A stretch of 64,000 nucleotides of DNA, from contig NZ_JAKKOD010000001.1 in assembly GCF_026226775.1 (NCBI RefSeq), positions 1,420,501-1,484,500 of the forward strand, read 5' to 3'. Of this stretch, positions 25,111-33,382 are shown piece after piece; within the stretch, counting starts at the first letter, position 1, and the number at the start of each line of letters is the position of its first letter. The position numbers and the translations under genes are program-made. Under the pieces are notes generated by a model that was given only the letters and a program-made list of their open reading frames with translations, searched no databases and was not told the origin of the DNA. Origin of the DNA: Avibacterium sp. 21-586 (GTDB lineage: Bacteria > Pseudomonadota > Gammaproteobacteria > Enterobacterales > Pasteurellaceae).

Positions 25111-26586
25111 ATGACAGAAAAAAATAAAAAAGGCGGTTTTTGGTCTTGGTTTGGATTAGGAAAAAAGAAAGAAGAAACACCACACCAATCTGAGGAGCAA
25201 GGACCAGACGTTACCGCTCAAACAGAACTTCCGCAAGAACCAAGTGCGGTGGAAAATCCAGAAGTTTTAGCACAAGAAACAGAAATTGTAGAGCAAGCCG
25301 AACTTTCGCAAGAGCAACCTGCGGTAGAAAATCCCGAAGTTTTAGTGCAAGAAACAGAGATCGTAGAGCAAGCAGAGCTTCCGCAACAGCAAAGTGCGGT
25401 GGAAAATCCCGAAGTTTTAGCGCAAGAAATAGAAATTGTCGAACAAACAGAATTTCCGCAAGAACCAAGTGCGGTGGAAAATTCTGACGTTTTAGCGCAA
25501 GAAACGGAGATCACCGATCAAACAGAACTTCCGCAAGAACCAAGTGCGGTAGAAAATCCTGATGTTTTAGCGCAAGAAACAGAAGTTACAGATCAAGCAG
25601 AGCTTTCGCAAGAACCAAGTCCGGTCGAAAATTCTGAAATTTCAACGCAAGAAAAACCGAGTGAAGGGGGCTTTTTTAGCCGTTTGGTGAAAGGCTTAAT
25701 TCGCACCAAACAAAATATCGGTTCGGGCTTTTTCGGGCTATTTTCGGGCAAAAAAATTGATGATGATCTGTTTGAAGAATTAGAAGAACAGTTGCTCATC
25801 GCTGATATTGGTATGCCAACAACCACTAAAATTATCAATAACTTAACGCAGCACGCTAGCCGCAAGCAGCTAAAAGATGCAGATTTACTGTATCAACAAT
25901 TAAAATTAGAGCTAGCAGAAATTATCAAGCCTGTGGCACAGCCTTTAGAAATTGATACCAGTAAAAAGCCTTATGTGATTTTAATGGTGGGCGTCAATGG
26001 TGTGGGGAAAACCACCACCATTGGCAAGCTTGCGCGTCAGTTCCAACTACAAGGTAAATCAGTGATGTTGGCAGCGGGAGATACCTTCCGTGCCGCTGCG
26101 GTGGAACAACTTCAAGTGTGGGGAGAACGCAATAATATTCCTGTGGTGGCACAAAGCACCGGTGCGGATTCCGCTTCGGTGATCTATGATGCAATGCAAT
26201 CTGCGGCTGCGCGCAATATTGATATTTTGATTGCCGATACCGCAGGGCGTTTGCAAAATAAAAATAATCTCATGGACGAGCTGAAAAAAATCGTTCGTGT
26301 AATGAAAAAATACGATGAAACCGCTCCACACGAAATTATGCTTACCCTTGATGCTGGCACAGGGCAAAATGCGATTAGCCAAGCCAAATTATTCAACGAA
26401 GCGGTAGGCTTAACGGGAATTAGCTTAACCAAATTAGACGGCACAGCCAAAGGCGGCGTGATTTTCGCCATCGCCGATCAATTCAAATTACCGATTCGTT
26501 ATATTGGTATCGGCGAAAAAATTGAAGATTTACGCCCATTTGAGTCAGAGGAATTTATTGAGGCTCTATTTAGCCATGAAGAGTAG
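25111..26586 (+). CDS. ftsY: FtsY, signal recognition particle receptor
   Basis: 491 residues. The acidic N-terminal A domain (residues about 10-190) contains six 25-residue repeats. The NG domain follows: helical N domain from about 190, then the SRP GTPase with GVNGVGKTT near 294, DTFRAAAVEQL, DTAGR and TKLDGTAKGG. It receives ribosome-SRP complexes at the membrane and delivers them to SecYEG. The NG core is standard; the repeat-built A domain is unusual and is listed separately. Confidence 0.97.
   Translation: MTEKNKKGGFWSWFGLGKKKEETPHQSEEQGPDVTAQTELPQEPSAVENPEVLAQETEIVEQAELSQEQPAVENPEVLVQETEIVEQAELPQQQSAVENPEVLAQEIEIVEQTEFPQEPSAVENSDVLAQETEITDQTELPQEPSAVENPDVLAQETEVTDQAELSQEPSPVENSEISTQEKPSEGGFFSRLVKGLIRTKQNIGSGFFGLFSGKKIDDDLFEELEEQLLIADIGMPTTTKIINNLTQHASRKQLKDADLLYQQLKLELAEIIKPVAQPLEIDTSKKPYVILMVGVNGVGKTTTIGKLARQFQLQGKSVMLAAGDTFRAAAVEQLQVWGERNNIPVVAQSTGADSASVIYDAMQSAAARNIDILIADTAGRLQNKNNLMDELKKIVRVMKKYDETAPHEIMLTLDAGTGQNAISQAKLFNEAVGLTGISLTKLDGTAKGGVIFAIADQFKLPIRYIGIGEKIEDLRPFESEEFIEALFSHEE
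25219..25668 (+). repeat. Six in-frame 75-bp repeats in ftsY, each carrying an uptake signal
   Basis: Six tandem units of 75 bases starting at 25219, 25294, 25369, 25444, 25519 and 25594. Exact uptake signal AAGTGCGGT occurs at 25242, 25392, 25467 and 25542; degenerate forms sit at the same phase near 25317 and 25617. The signal is read as the peptide S-A-V-E in each unit. The units are Glu/Gln-rich and keep the domain acidic. Confidence 0.9.
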
Positions 26587-26602
26587 TGATTAAGTAAAGT
26601 GG

Positions 26603-26635
26603 AAAAAATGCTCCGCCTTATTAGGAGCATTTTTT
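26603..26635. terminator. Bidirectional terminator between ftsY and the CDF gene
   Basis: AAAAAATGCTCC / GGAGCATTTTTT with a nine-base loop. Its T-run overlaps the stop codon of the convergent transporter gene. Confidence 0.88.
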
Positions 26636-27233
26636 AATGAATAGATGTTTTTTGCTTTTGTATGGTCTGCAATATTATGCTCACCCCACTACGCAAAATA
26701 AAGATACTTAAAATGGCACTGGCAACAATATCTATCCACTGAATTTGCCACAGCCACGCGCTTATTCCTGCAATGATAGCGATAACAGAGCCAAATAAAT
26801 CAGCCAGAACGTGTAAATAGGCGGCACGGATATTTAGGTTCTCGTGATCGCTTCTTAGCATTAACCATGCCACAATCATATTGACCAGCAGTCCCACAGT
26901 CGCCACGCTTAGCATTGGTAATGCATTAATAGGTAAAGGATTTTGCCAGCGTTCAATGGCTTCCCATAAAATCCAAATCGCGACAATAATTAAAGAAACC
27001 GCATTGAGCAGGGCGAAATATTTTTGTGTCTTATGGCTAAAAAACAGAGCGACAAAGGTAAGCAATAAAGAAAGGCTGTCATTTGCCATATGTCCTGCGT
27101 CCGCCATTAGGGCTAGGCTGTTGAAATAATAACCGCCGAGAAATTCGATCACCATATAAGCGGTGATAATGGCGAAGCTGAAAGCTAAAATACGTTGATT
27201 TTGTGAGCCGTGATCGTGGTGGTGCTGGTGCAT
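26634..27233 (-). CDS. Short CDF-family cation efflux protein
   Basis: 199 residues. A His-rich start (HQHHHDHG) precedes cation diffusion facilitator helices with the two H-x3-D metal sites (HMANDS and HVLADLFGS). Typical CDF transporters (ZitB, CzcD) have about 300 residues; this one ends after the sixth helix and lacks the cytoplasmic dimerisation domain. About a dozen residues of the usual charged loop before the NAVSLI helix are also absent (SHKTQKYFALLNAVSLI). It probably exports zinc or a similar ion, or is a reduced form. No regulator is adjacent. Confidence 0.75.
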   Translation of the reverse strand: MHQHHHDHGSQNQRILAFSFAIITAYMVIEFLGGYYFNSLALMADAGHMANDSLSLLLTFVALFFSHKTQKYFALLNAVSLIIVAIWILWEAIERWQNPLPINALPMLSVATVGLLVNMIVAWLMLRSDHENLNIRAAYLHVLADLFGSVIAIIAGISAWLWQIQWIDIVASAILSIFILRSGVSIILQTIQKQKTSIH

Positions 27234-27929
27234 AACTGATCCTAAATAAAACTTTGCTAAAACTTTGCCATAGTATAGGTTTAACGGTGGTAAAGGTCAA
27301 GTTTTAGAGGCTGTTCTATAAAAAAGCGAGAAAAAAGCACCGCACTTTGATCTTCGATTAATTAATAATCAGTTCTTTTTGAGCCTTTAATTCACAATGT
27401 GAAAAAGCTTTTTTATTACGCTATCTTTTTGATTTTTAATAGTTTTATTATTTTTGTTCATTGTGCTTATGGCAAACTTAGCATTTAATTCCCATCTATT
27501 CTGTATAAAACCACAATTTTATCCACAGAAATGCTGAATAACTCACAGTTTAGCGGTAAAAGTGCGGTGAAAATCCTGATAAAAATACAGTGTGATTTTT
27601 TTCTAGACGGTAATTGAAGTAAAAAAATGCGATCTCGGATCTTGCTTTTAGATCTTGATGAATGGCAAGGATCTGTTTTAACTTATTTTGAAATAAAGGA
27701 TTTTTTACCCTTATGCACAAATAATTTGATTTTATTCCCGCACTTTTCACAAAGTTATGCACAGCGTTGTGATTTTTATTCAATTTATTAACAGGTAGGA
27801 AGATTTTATCTAGTTAAATTCTTATAGAAAAGCACCTTAAAAGCGTGTTTGCGGGTTGTTAAAACCTTGAGTTTATGAAACAATTCACCAATTCAGAATT
27901 TAAAATTTTTAAAACTAAGGTGAACGATA
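27234..27929. other. Gene-free region with DnaA boxes and clustered GATC sites
   Basis: 696 bases between the CDF gene and rppH. It carries two uptake signals (about 27341 and 27552), three perfect DnaA boxes TTATNCACA in the same orientation at 27519-27527, 27711-27719 and 27755-27763, two 8-of-9 boxes back to back at 27388-27406, and four GATC sites at 27631, 27638, 27651 and 27670. AT-rich stretches surround them. An IHF-like match lies near 27724-27736 on the minus strand (one mismatch). The short ORF at 27550-27783 (minus) has no ribosome site and looks spurious. Confidence 0.65.
27519..27763 (+). promoter_or_regulatory. DnaA-box/GATC cluster, possible DnaA-regulating locus
   Basis: Three TTATNCACA boxes and four GATC sites within 245 bases. 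Local features resemble oriC or a DnaA-titrating/reactivating site (datA/DARS type). As I recall, E. coli DARS2 lies in the mutH neighbourhood next to rppH, so position beside rppH is suggestive. Gene orientation gives no sign of an origin here. Role is inferred. Confidence 0.5.
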
Positions 27930-28547
27930 GTGATCGATTTCGATGGCTACCGTCCGAATGTAGGAATTGTCATTTGCAACCGTAAAGGTCAGGTTTTGTG
28001 GGCGAAACGCTATGGGCAAAACTCGTGGCAATTTCCGCAAGGCGGCATAAACGATAATGAAACGGCTGAGCAGGCGATGTATCGTGAGCTTTTTGAAGAA
28101 GTGGGTCTAACCCGCAAAGATGTTAAATTGCTTTATGTATCAAAACAATGGCTGCGCTATAAACTTCCTAAACGCTTATTACGCTACGACAGCAAACCAA
28201 TGTGCATTGGACAAAAACAACGTTGGTTCTTATTGCAATTAGTTTCGGACGAAAAAGATATTAATATGCAAACAACCAAATCGCCTGAATTTGATGGTTG
28301 GCGTTGGGTGAGTTTTTGGTATCCCGTGCGTCAGGTTGTGCCTTTCAAAAAAGAAGTGTACCGCAAGGCAATGAAAGAATTTGCGGCGGTATTATTTAAT
28401 GGCAAAAATCAGCCAAATTCCTATTCTCAAGAACAGAAGTCTTCGCCAACCCATTCTGCAACAAATACGGCGAACAAACATTCTGGTAAAAAATATCCAT
28501 CAGGCAAATTCCATAAACGTTCATTTCATCGAACAAGGGGGGCATAA
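27930..28547 (+). CDS. rppH: RppH, RNA pyrophosphohydrolase
   Basis: 205 residues, Nudix hydrolase that removes pyrophosphate from 5'-triphosphate mRNA and starts its decay. It begins with GTG after AAGGTGA, giving [17 protein letters not shown] as in E. coli. The Nudix box [20 protein letters not shown] is near residues 38-57 and the [14 protein letters not shown] motif follows. The C-terminus is about 30 residues longer than in E. coli and basic/Ser-rich, perhaps for RNA binding. The stop overlaps the start of the next gene by one base. Confidence 0.96.
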   Translation: MIDFDGYRPNVGIVICNRKGQVLWAKRYGQNSWQFPQGGINDNETAEQAMYRELFEEVGLTRKDVKLLYVSKQWLRYKLPKRLLRYDSKPMCIGQKQRWFLLQLVSDEKDINMQTTKSPEFDGWRWVSFWYPVRQVVPFKKEVYRKAMKEFAAVLFNGKNQPNSYSQEQKSSPTHSATNTANKHSGKKYPSGKFHKRSFHRTRGA

Positions 28548-29338
28548 TGCTGAGCTTTTTTCTTATTTGTTTAATTGTCGGCTGTGTGGTCGGCTTTTTA
28601 GCAGGATTATTTGGCATTGGTGGTGGACTGATTATTGTTCCCGTGTTGGTTTATTTGTTGCCAATGGTTGATGTGCCTAGCGAGCTTTTGATGTCCACGG
28701 CATTGGGAACGTCTTTCGCCACCATCGTAGTAACAGGCTTTTCTTCAGCACAACGTCATCACAAGCTCGGTAATATTGTCTGGCCAGCGGTGAAAGTGCT
28801 TGCCCCTGTGATTATGGTGACCACCTTTATTTCAGGACTTTTTGTCGGTAATTTAGATAAAAGCGTATCAAGCAAATTATTTGCCTGTTTGGTGGTCTAT
28901 CTTGCAGTGAAAATGTTGCTTTCGATGAAACCAAAAGAAGTGAAAAAAGCGCTCACCACCACCTCTTCGGTGATTGGTGGCATTTTGATTGGGATTGCCT
29001 CCAGCATTGCAGGCATTGGTGGCGGTGGTTTTATTGTGCCATTCTTGAATGCACGTGGTATTGAAATGAAAAAAGCCATTGGTTCATCAGCATTTTGTGG
29101 AATGTTGCTTGGGCTTTCAGGAATGCTGAGCTTTATTGTGGGCGGCTGGGGACAAGCAAATATGCCAAGTTATTCATTAGGTTATGTCTATTTACCTGCT
29201 GTGGTGGGGATTACGGCAACCTCATTTTTTACTTCAAAACTTGGGGCGAGCACCACAGATAAATTGCCAGTGAGAACCCTAAAACGTTATTTTGCTGTGT
29301 TGCTGATCTGCATTGCAATCAATATGCTTATGAAATAA
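28547..29338 (+). CDS. TSUP (TauE/SafE) membrane permease
   Basis: 263 residues with about eight membrane helices in two similar halves, each with a Gly-rich loop: AGLFGIGGGLIIVPVL near 20-35 and SSIAGIGGGGFIVPFL near 150-165. These are hallmarks of the TSUP family of anion exporters (sulfite, sulfoacetate and others). Substrate cannot be told. It is coupled to rppH (taATG) and followed by lgt nine bases later, so it belongs to an rppH-TSUP-lgt-thyA transcript. Confidence 0.88.
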   Translation: MLSFFLICLIVGCVVGFLAGLFGIGGGLIIVPVLVYLLPMVDVPSELLMSTALGTSFATIVVTGFSSAQRHHKLGNIVWPAVKVLAPVIMVTTFISGLFVGNLDKSVSSKLFACLVVYLAVKMLLSMKPKEVKKALTTTSSVIGGILIGIASSIAGIGGGGFIVPFLNARGIEMKKAIGSSAFCGMLLGLSGMLSFIVGGWGQANMPSYSLGYVYLPAVVGITATSFFTSKLGASTTDKLPVRTLKRYFAVLLICIAINMLMK

Positions 29339-29347
29339 AGGAATTAT

Positions 29348-30148
29348 ATGACTTCACAATTTTTAACTTTTCCCCAATTTGATCCGGTGATTTTCCAACT
29401 TGGCCCCGTTGCCTTGCGTTGGTATGGATTAATGTATTTAATCGGCTTTGTGTTTGCGCGCTGGCTTGCGGTTCGCCGCGCCAATCAGCCAAATAGTAGT
29501 TGGACAACAGAACAAGTGGACAACCTATTATTTAATGGCTTTCTTGGCGTATTTCTTGGGGGACGCATCGGTTATGTGATGTTCTACCAATTTGATTATT
29601 TTCTGCAAGATCCAATGTATTTATTCCGCGTGTGGGAAGGGGGAATGTCTTTCCACGGCGGCTTAATTGGTGTGATTTTAGCAATGTTCATTACCGCAAA
29701 ATTACAACATCGTGGCTTTTGGGCAACGGCTGATTTTGTTGCACCGCTTATTCCTTTTGGCTTAGGAATGGGGCGTATTGGTAACTTTATTAATGATGAA
29801 CTTTGGGGGCGTGTAACAGACGTGCCTTGGGCGGTGTTGTTCCCTTCTGGCGGTTATTTACCGCGCCATCCTTCGCAACTTTACGAAGCGGTATTAGAGG
29901 GCTTGGTGTTATTTATTATCCTTAATCTGTTTATCAAAAAGCCACGTCCAGCAGGATCGGTGGCGGGATTATTTTTAGTCGGCTATGGCACATTCCGTTT
30001 TATTATTGAATATTTCCGTGAGCCTGATGCGCAGCTTGGCTTATTCTTCCAACAACACATTTCAATGGGGCAAATTCTTTCATTGCCAATGATTTTGCTC
30101 GGTGCGCTGATTATGCTTATGGCTTACAAAAGTGCGGCAAAAAAATAG
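29348..30148 (+). CDS. lgt: Lgt, prolipoprotein diacylglyceryl transferase
   Basis: 266 residues, inner-membrane enzyme that adds diacylglycerol from phosphatidylglycerol to the lipobox Cys of prolipoproteins (Pal in this window is a client). Signature segments are [20 protein letters not shown], the Lgt motif [14 protein letters not shown] and HPSQLYEA. About seven membrane helices. It lies 12 bases before thyA, the usual lgt-thyA pairing. Confidence 0.97.
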   Translation: MTSQFLTFPQFDPVIFQLGPVALRWYGLMYLIGFVFARWLAVRRANQPNSSWTTEQVDNLLFNGFLGVFLGGRIGYVMFYQFDYFLQDPMYLFRVWEGGMSFHGGLIGVILAMFITAKLQHRGFWATADFVAPLIPFGLGMGRIGNFINDELWGRVTDVPWAVLFPSGGYLPRHPSQLYEAVLEGLVLFIILNLFIKKPRPAGSVAGLFLVGYGTFRFIIEYFREPDAQLGLFFQQHISMGQILSLPMILLGALIMLMAYKSAAKK

Positions 30149-30160
30149 GGGAAATTTACA

Positions 30161-31012
30161 ATGCGCCAATATTTAGATTTATGCCAAAAGATTATTGATA
30201 ACGGCACTTGGGTAGAAAATGAACGTACCGGAAAGCGTTGTTTAACCCTAATTAACGCTGATCTTACCTACAATGTGGCAGACAATGAATTTCCGTTAAT
30301 CACCACGCGAAAAAGCTACTGGAAAGCTGCCATTGCGGAATTTTTAGGCTACATTCGTGGCTATGATAACGCGGCAGATTTTCGCCAGCTTGGCACAAAA
30401 ACGTGGGACGCCAACGCCAATGAAAATCAGGCTTGGTTGAATAATCCACATCGCAAAGGTACGGACGATATGGGGCGAGTTTACGGCGTACAAGGGCGTG
30501 CTTGGCGTAAACCTAACGGCGAAACGCTCGATCAGTTGCGTAAAGTGGTGAATGATTTAACTAAAGGGCTAGACGATCGTGGTGAAATCATCACGTTTTA
30601 TAATCCAGGCGAAATTGAACTTGCCTGCTTACGCCCTTGTATGCACACACACACCTTTTCTTTGCTAGGCGACACCCTGTATTTAACCAGCTATCAACGT
30701 TCTTGTGATGTGCCACTTGGGTTGAATTTTAATCAAATTCAAGTGTTTACTTTCTTAGCATTAATGGCGCAGATTACGGGGAAAAACGCGGGAATGGCGT
30801 ATCATAAAATCGTCAATGCACATATTTATGAAGATCAACTTGAGCTAATGCAAAATGTGCAACTCAAGCGTGAGCCATTGCCACTGCCGAAGTTAGAAAT
30901 TAATCCCGACATCAAAACCCTTGAAGATCTGGAAACTTGGGTAACAATGGACGATTTTCAGGTGATTGGCTATGAATCTCATCCTGCGATTAAATACCCT
31001 TTCTCGGTGTAA
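30161..31012 (+). CDS. thyA: Thymidylate synthase ThyA
   Basis: 283 residues, converts dUMP to dTMP with methylene-THF. Motifs include [21 protein letters not shown], the catalytic Cys in [10 protein letters not shown], the phosphate-binding [10 protein letters not shown] and NFNQIQ. The active-site segment and length differ from E. coli ThyA (264 residues) and agree with my memory of the longer Haemophilus form. Ribosome site GGGGAAA upstream. Confidence 0.95.
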   Translation: MRQYLDLCQKIIDNGTWVENERTGKRCLTLINADLTYNVADNEFPLITTRKSYWKAAIAEFLGYIRGYDNAADFRQLGTKTWDANANENQAWLNNPHRKGTDDMGRVYGVQGRAWRKPNGETLDQLRKVVNDLTKGLDDRGEIITFYNPGEIELACLRPCMHTHTFSLLGDTLYLTSYQRSCDVPLGLNFNQIQVFTFLALMAQITGKNAGMAYHKIVNAHIYEDQLELMQNVQLKREPLPLPKLEINPDIKTLEDLETWVTMDDFQVIGYESHPAIKYPFSV

Positions 31013-31125
31013 GATAAAAATAGCAAAATGAAAAAATTGCCTCAAAAAGCACCGCACTTTCTTTACCCTATCAACCAATGTATGGCTGATTTTTCACATT
31101 CATTCAGCGTATAAGGAAAACAAAA

Positions 31126-31656
31126 GTGCGGTCGGATTTTGATGAAAAAATGATGCGCTACGCCCTAAGCCTTGCCGATAAAGCAGAAGCCTTGGGGGAA
31201 ATTCCTGTGGGCGCTGTGTTAGTTGATGAGGAAGGAAACATTGTGGCAGAAGGCTGGAATTTATCTATTATTCAGCACGATCCTACCGCACACGCAGAAA
31301 TTGTGGCGCTACGCCAAGCGGGGCAAGCGCAACAAAACTACCGCCTGCTCAACACTACGCTGTACGTTACTCTTGAACCTTGTACAATGTGTGCTGGCGC
31401 AATTTTGCATAGCCGAATCAAACGATTAGTATTCGGGGCTTATGATCTAAAAACAGGTGCAGTGGGTTCGCGTTTTCATTTTTTTGATGATTATAAGATG
31501 AATCATAGCCTTGATATTACCGGTGGCGTATTAGAAGAGCAATGCAGTCAAAAACTGAGCAATTTTTTCCAAAAGCGTCGTGAGCAGAAAAAGCAAAAAA
31601 AACTTTTCAAGCGAGAGCTTCAGCAGATAATAAATGAAGAAAATAGTCGTCAATAA
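31126..31656 (+). CDS. tadA: TadA, tRNA adenosine(34) deaminase
   Basis: 176 residues, zinc deaminase that makes inosine at the wobble base of tRNA-Arg(ACG). The metal/catalytic motifs HAEIVALRQ and PCTMCAGAI are intact. The GTG start at 31126 lies inside an uptake signal (AAGTGCGGT 31124-31132), with ribosome site AAGGA at 31113-31117; an internal ATG at 31150 would drop a few residues only. The C-terminal tail is Lys-rich. A terminator follows. Confidence 0.94.
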   Translation: MRSDFDEKMMRYALSLADKAEALGEIPVGAVLVDEEGNIVAEGWNLSIIQHDPTAHAEIVALRQAGQAQQNYRLLNTTLYVTLEPCTMCAGAILHSRIKRLVFGAYDLKTGAVGSRFHFFDDYKMNHSLDITGGVLEEQCSQKLSNFFQKRREQKKQKKLFKRELQQIINEENSRQ

Positions 31657-31666
31657 ATTATAAAAG

Positions 31667-31692
31667 ATGCTCAAATTGAATGAGCATTTTTT
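31667..31692 (+). terminator. Terminator after tadA
   Basis: ATGCTCA / TGAGCAT with a seven-base loop followed by a six-base T-run. Confidence 0.85.
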
Positions 31693-31937
31693 CATTTTAT
31701 CAAAAAAACATACATCCAAGATTATAAAGTGAGGTAATTTTTCTTTATTTTGTTGCAGCAGGAAAGAAAAAGAACAGTCAAGTCATTCATATTTTTAAAT
31801 TAAAATATGCCTGTGTTTTCGTTAAAATTTGATTTAGATAGCATTTTTGAGAAAAAAATGTTTGCAAAGATTGTAGAAAGCAGTAAATCCAGTATCATAA
31901 CAAGAACAATTTATATAACTCATTTTAGGGATAGACT

Positions 31938-33278
31938 ATGCTTTACTTAGAATTTTTATTTTTACTTTTAATGCTTTATGTCGGTAGCCGATACGGTGGT
32001 ATTGGGTTAGGCGTGGTGTCTGGTATTGGCTTGGCAATCGAAGTTCTTGTATTACGTATGCCATTAGGAAAAGCACCGATTGATGTAATGTTAATTATTT
32101 TAGCAGTAGTTACTTGTGCTTCTGTACTTGAAGCAGCTGGTGGGCTGAAATTTATGCTACAAGTGGCTGAGAAAGTTTTACGTAATAATCCGAAACGGGT
32201 GACATTGCTTGGGCCGCTGGTGACTTATTTGATGACATTTATGTTGGGGACAGGCCATTCAGTTTATTCAATTATGCCGATTATTGGAGATGTTGCACTA
32301 AAAAATAAAATTCGCCCTGAGCGGCCGATGGCTGCAGCTTCAGTGGCATCACAGCTCGCTATTACGTCTAGTCCATTGTCTGCTGCGGTTGTGTTTTATC
32401 TTGGTCGTATTACTGAGTTGCCTGGTTTCGAACATATAAGTTTACTTGATATTATTTGTGTAACTGTACCCGCGACTTTAGCAGGAACGATTGCATTATC
32501 ATTGTATAGTATGCGCCGTGGTAAAGAGCTTGAACAAGATCCAGAATATCAACGCCGCTTGGAAGATCCAATTTGGCGTGAGCGTATTTTAAACACGACT
32601 AGCACGACGTTGAATGAAACCTTACCTCCTGCAGCGAAACAATCGGTGTATTTATTCTTATTAGCTCTCGTCGTGATTGTCTTAATTGCGATGTTTCCTG
32701 AAGTTCGTACAGTCGGTTTAGGGGAAAAAATTAAACCAATTTCAATGTCTTACATCATTCAAATGATGATGCTATGTTTTGGTGGGATTATTTTATTGGT
32801 GACTAAAACCAACCCGCAAATCGTGCCAAATGGCGTGGTGTTTAAATCGGGTATGGTAGCAGCGATTGCGATTTTTGGGATTGCGTGGATGAGTGATACT
32901 TACTTCAAGTTTGCAATGCCACAGTTTAAAGCAGGCATTACGGAAATGGTTAGCGCTTACCCTTGGACATTTGCATTTGCACTATTTGCCGTCTCGGTGG
33001 TGATCAATAGCCAAGCGGCGACTGCGGTAATGATGTTACCTGTAGGAATTGGATTAGGCTTGCCTGCACCATTATTAGTAGGATTAATGCCAGCCACTTA
33101 CGGTTATTTCTTTATTCCAAATTATCCTTCAGACATTGCGACAGTGAACTTTGACGTAACAGGAACAACTAAAATAGGTAAATACTACTTCAACCACAGC
33201 TTTATGGTTCCTGGGTTAATTGGTGTTGTTGTCGCTTGTGCAGTTGGGTACGGTGTTGCAGAAATTGTGATTAGATAA
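31938..33278 (+). CDS. dcuB: Anaerobic C4-dicarboxylate exchanger, DcuA/DcuB family
   Basis: 446 residues, the same length as E. coli DcuB, with ten or more membrane helices. Family segments include PIDVMLIILAVVTCASVLEAAGG, GTGHSVYSIMPIIGDVA, NKIRPERPMAAASVASQL, VVINSQAATAVMMLP and PNYPSDIATVNFDVTGTTKIG. It exchanges fumarate for succinate during fumarate respiration. DcuA versus DcuB cannot be settled by eye. The 281-base leader is AT-rich; TTGATTTAGAT near 31828 is a half FNR site at best. It is followed by an uptake-signal terminator shared with typA. Confidence 0.88.
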   Translation: MLYLEFLFLLLMLYVGSRYGGIGLGVVSGIGLAIEVLVLRMPLGKAPIDVMLIILAVVTCASVLEAAGGLKFMLQVAEKVLRNNPKRVTLLGPLVTYLMTFMLGTGHSVYSIMPIIGDVALKNKIRPERPMAAASVASQLAITSSPLSAAVVFYLGRITELPGFEHISLLDIICVTVPATLAGTIALSLYSMRRGKELEQDPEYQRRLEDPIWRERILNTTSTTLNETLPPAAKQSVYLFLLALVVIVLIAMFPEVRTVGLGEKIKPISMSYIIQMMMLCFGGIILLVTKTNPQIVPNGVVFKSGMVAAIAIFGIAWMSDTYFKFAMPQFKAGITEMVSAYPWTFAFALFAVSVVINSQAATAVMMLPVGIGLGLPAPLLVGLMPATYGYFFIPNYPSDIATVNFDVTGTTKIGKYYFNHSFMVPGLIGVVVACAVGYGVAEIVIR

Positions 33279-33310
33279 TCAATATTATCCTATTAATATA
33301 ATAAAATGAT

Positions 33311-33366
33311 AAAAAGTGCGGTGGAAATTCGCTAAAAATTTAGCAAAAAACCACCGCACTTTTTTA
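33311..33366. terminator. Uptake-signal hairpin between dcuB and typA
   Basis: Inverted uptake signals AAAAAGTGCGGTGG (33311-33324) and CCACCGCACTTTTTT (33351-33365), with a nested GCTAAA/TTTAGC, form a long stem flanked by T/A runs. It should end both converging transcripts. Confidence 0.85.
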
Positions 33367-33382
33367 TTAGGAATAATCAGAA

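Noticed and set aside
25211-25514. Long reading frames on the minus strand inside ftsY repeats
   Set aside because: Products of the repeat structure with Ser/Cys-rich low complexity; the FtsY frame explains the region.
27550-27783. 77-residue ORF on the minus strand
   Set aside because: No ribosome site, no recognisable sequence, and it overlaps the DnaA boxes and an uptake signal.
27234-27929. Chromosomal origin oriC at the DnaA-box cluster
   Set aside because: No gene-strand switch, and neighbours such as mnmG or dnaA are absent; only three exact boxes. A DnaA-control locus is more modest and fits better.
31660-31937. FNR site before dcuB
   Set aside because: TTGATTTAGATAGC matches only one half well; too weak to claim.
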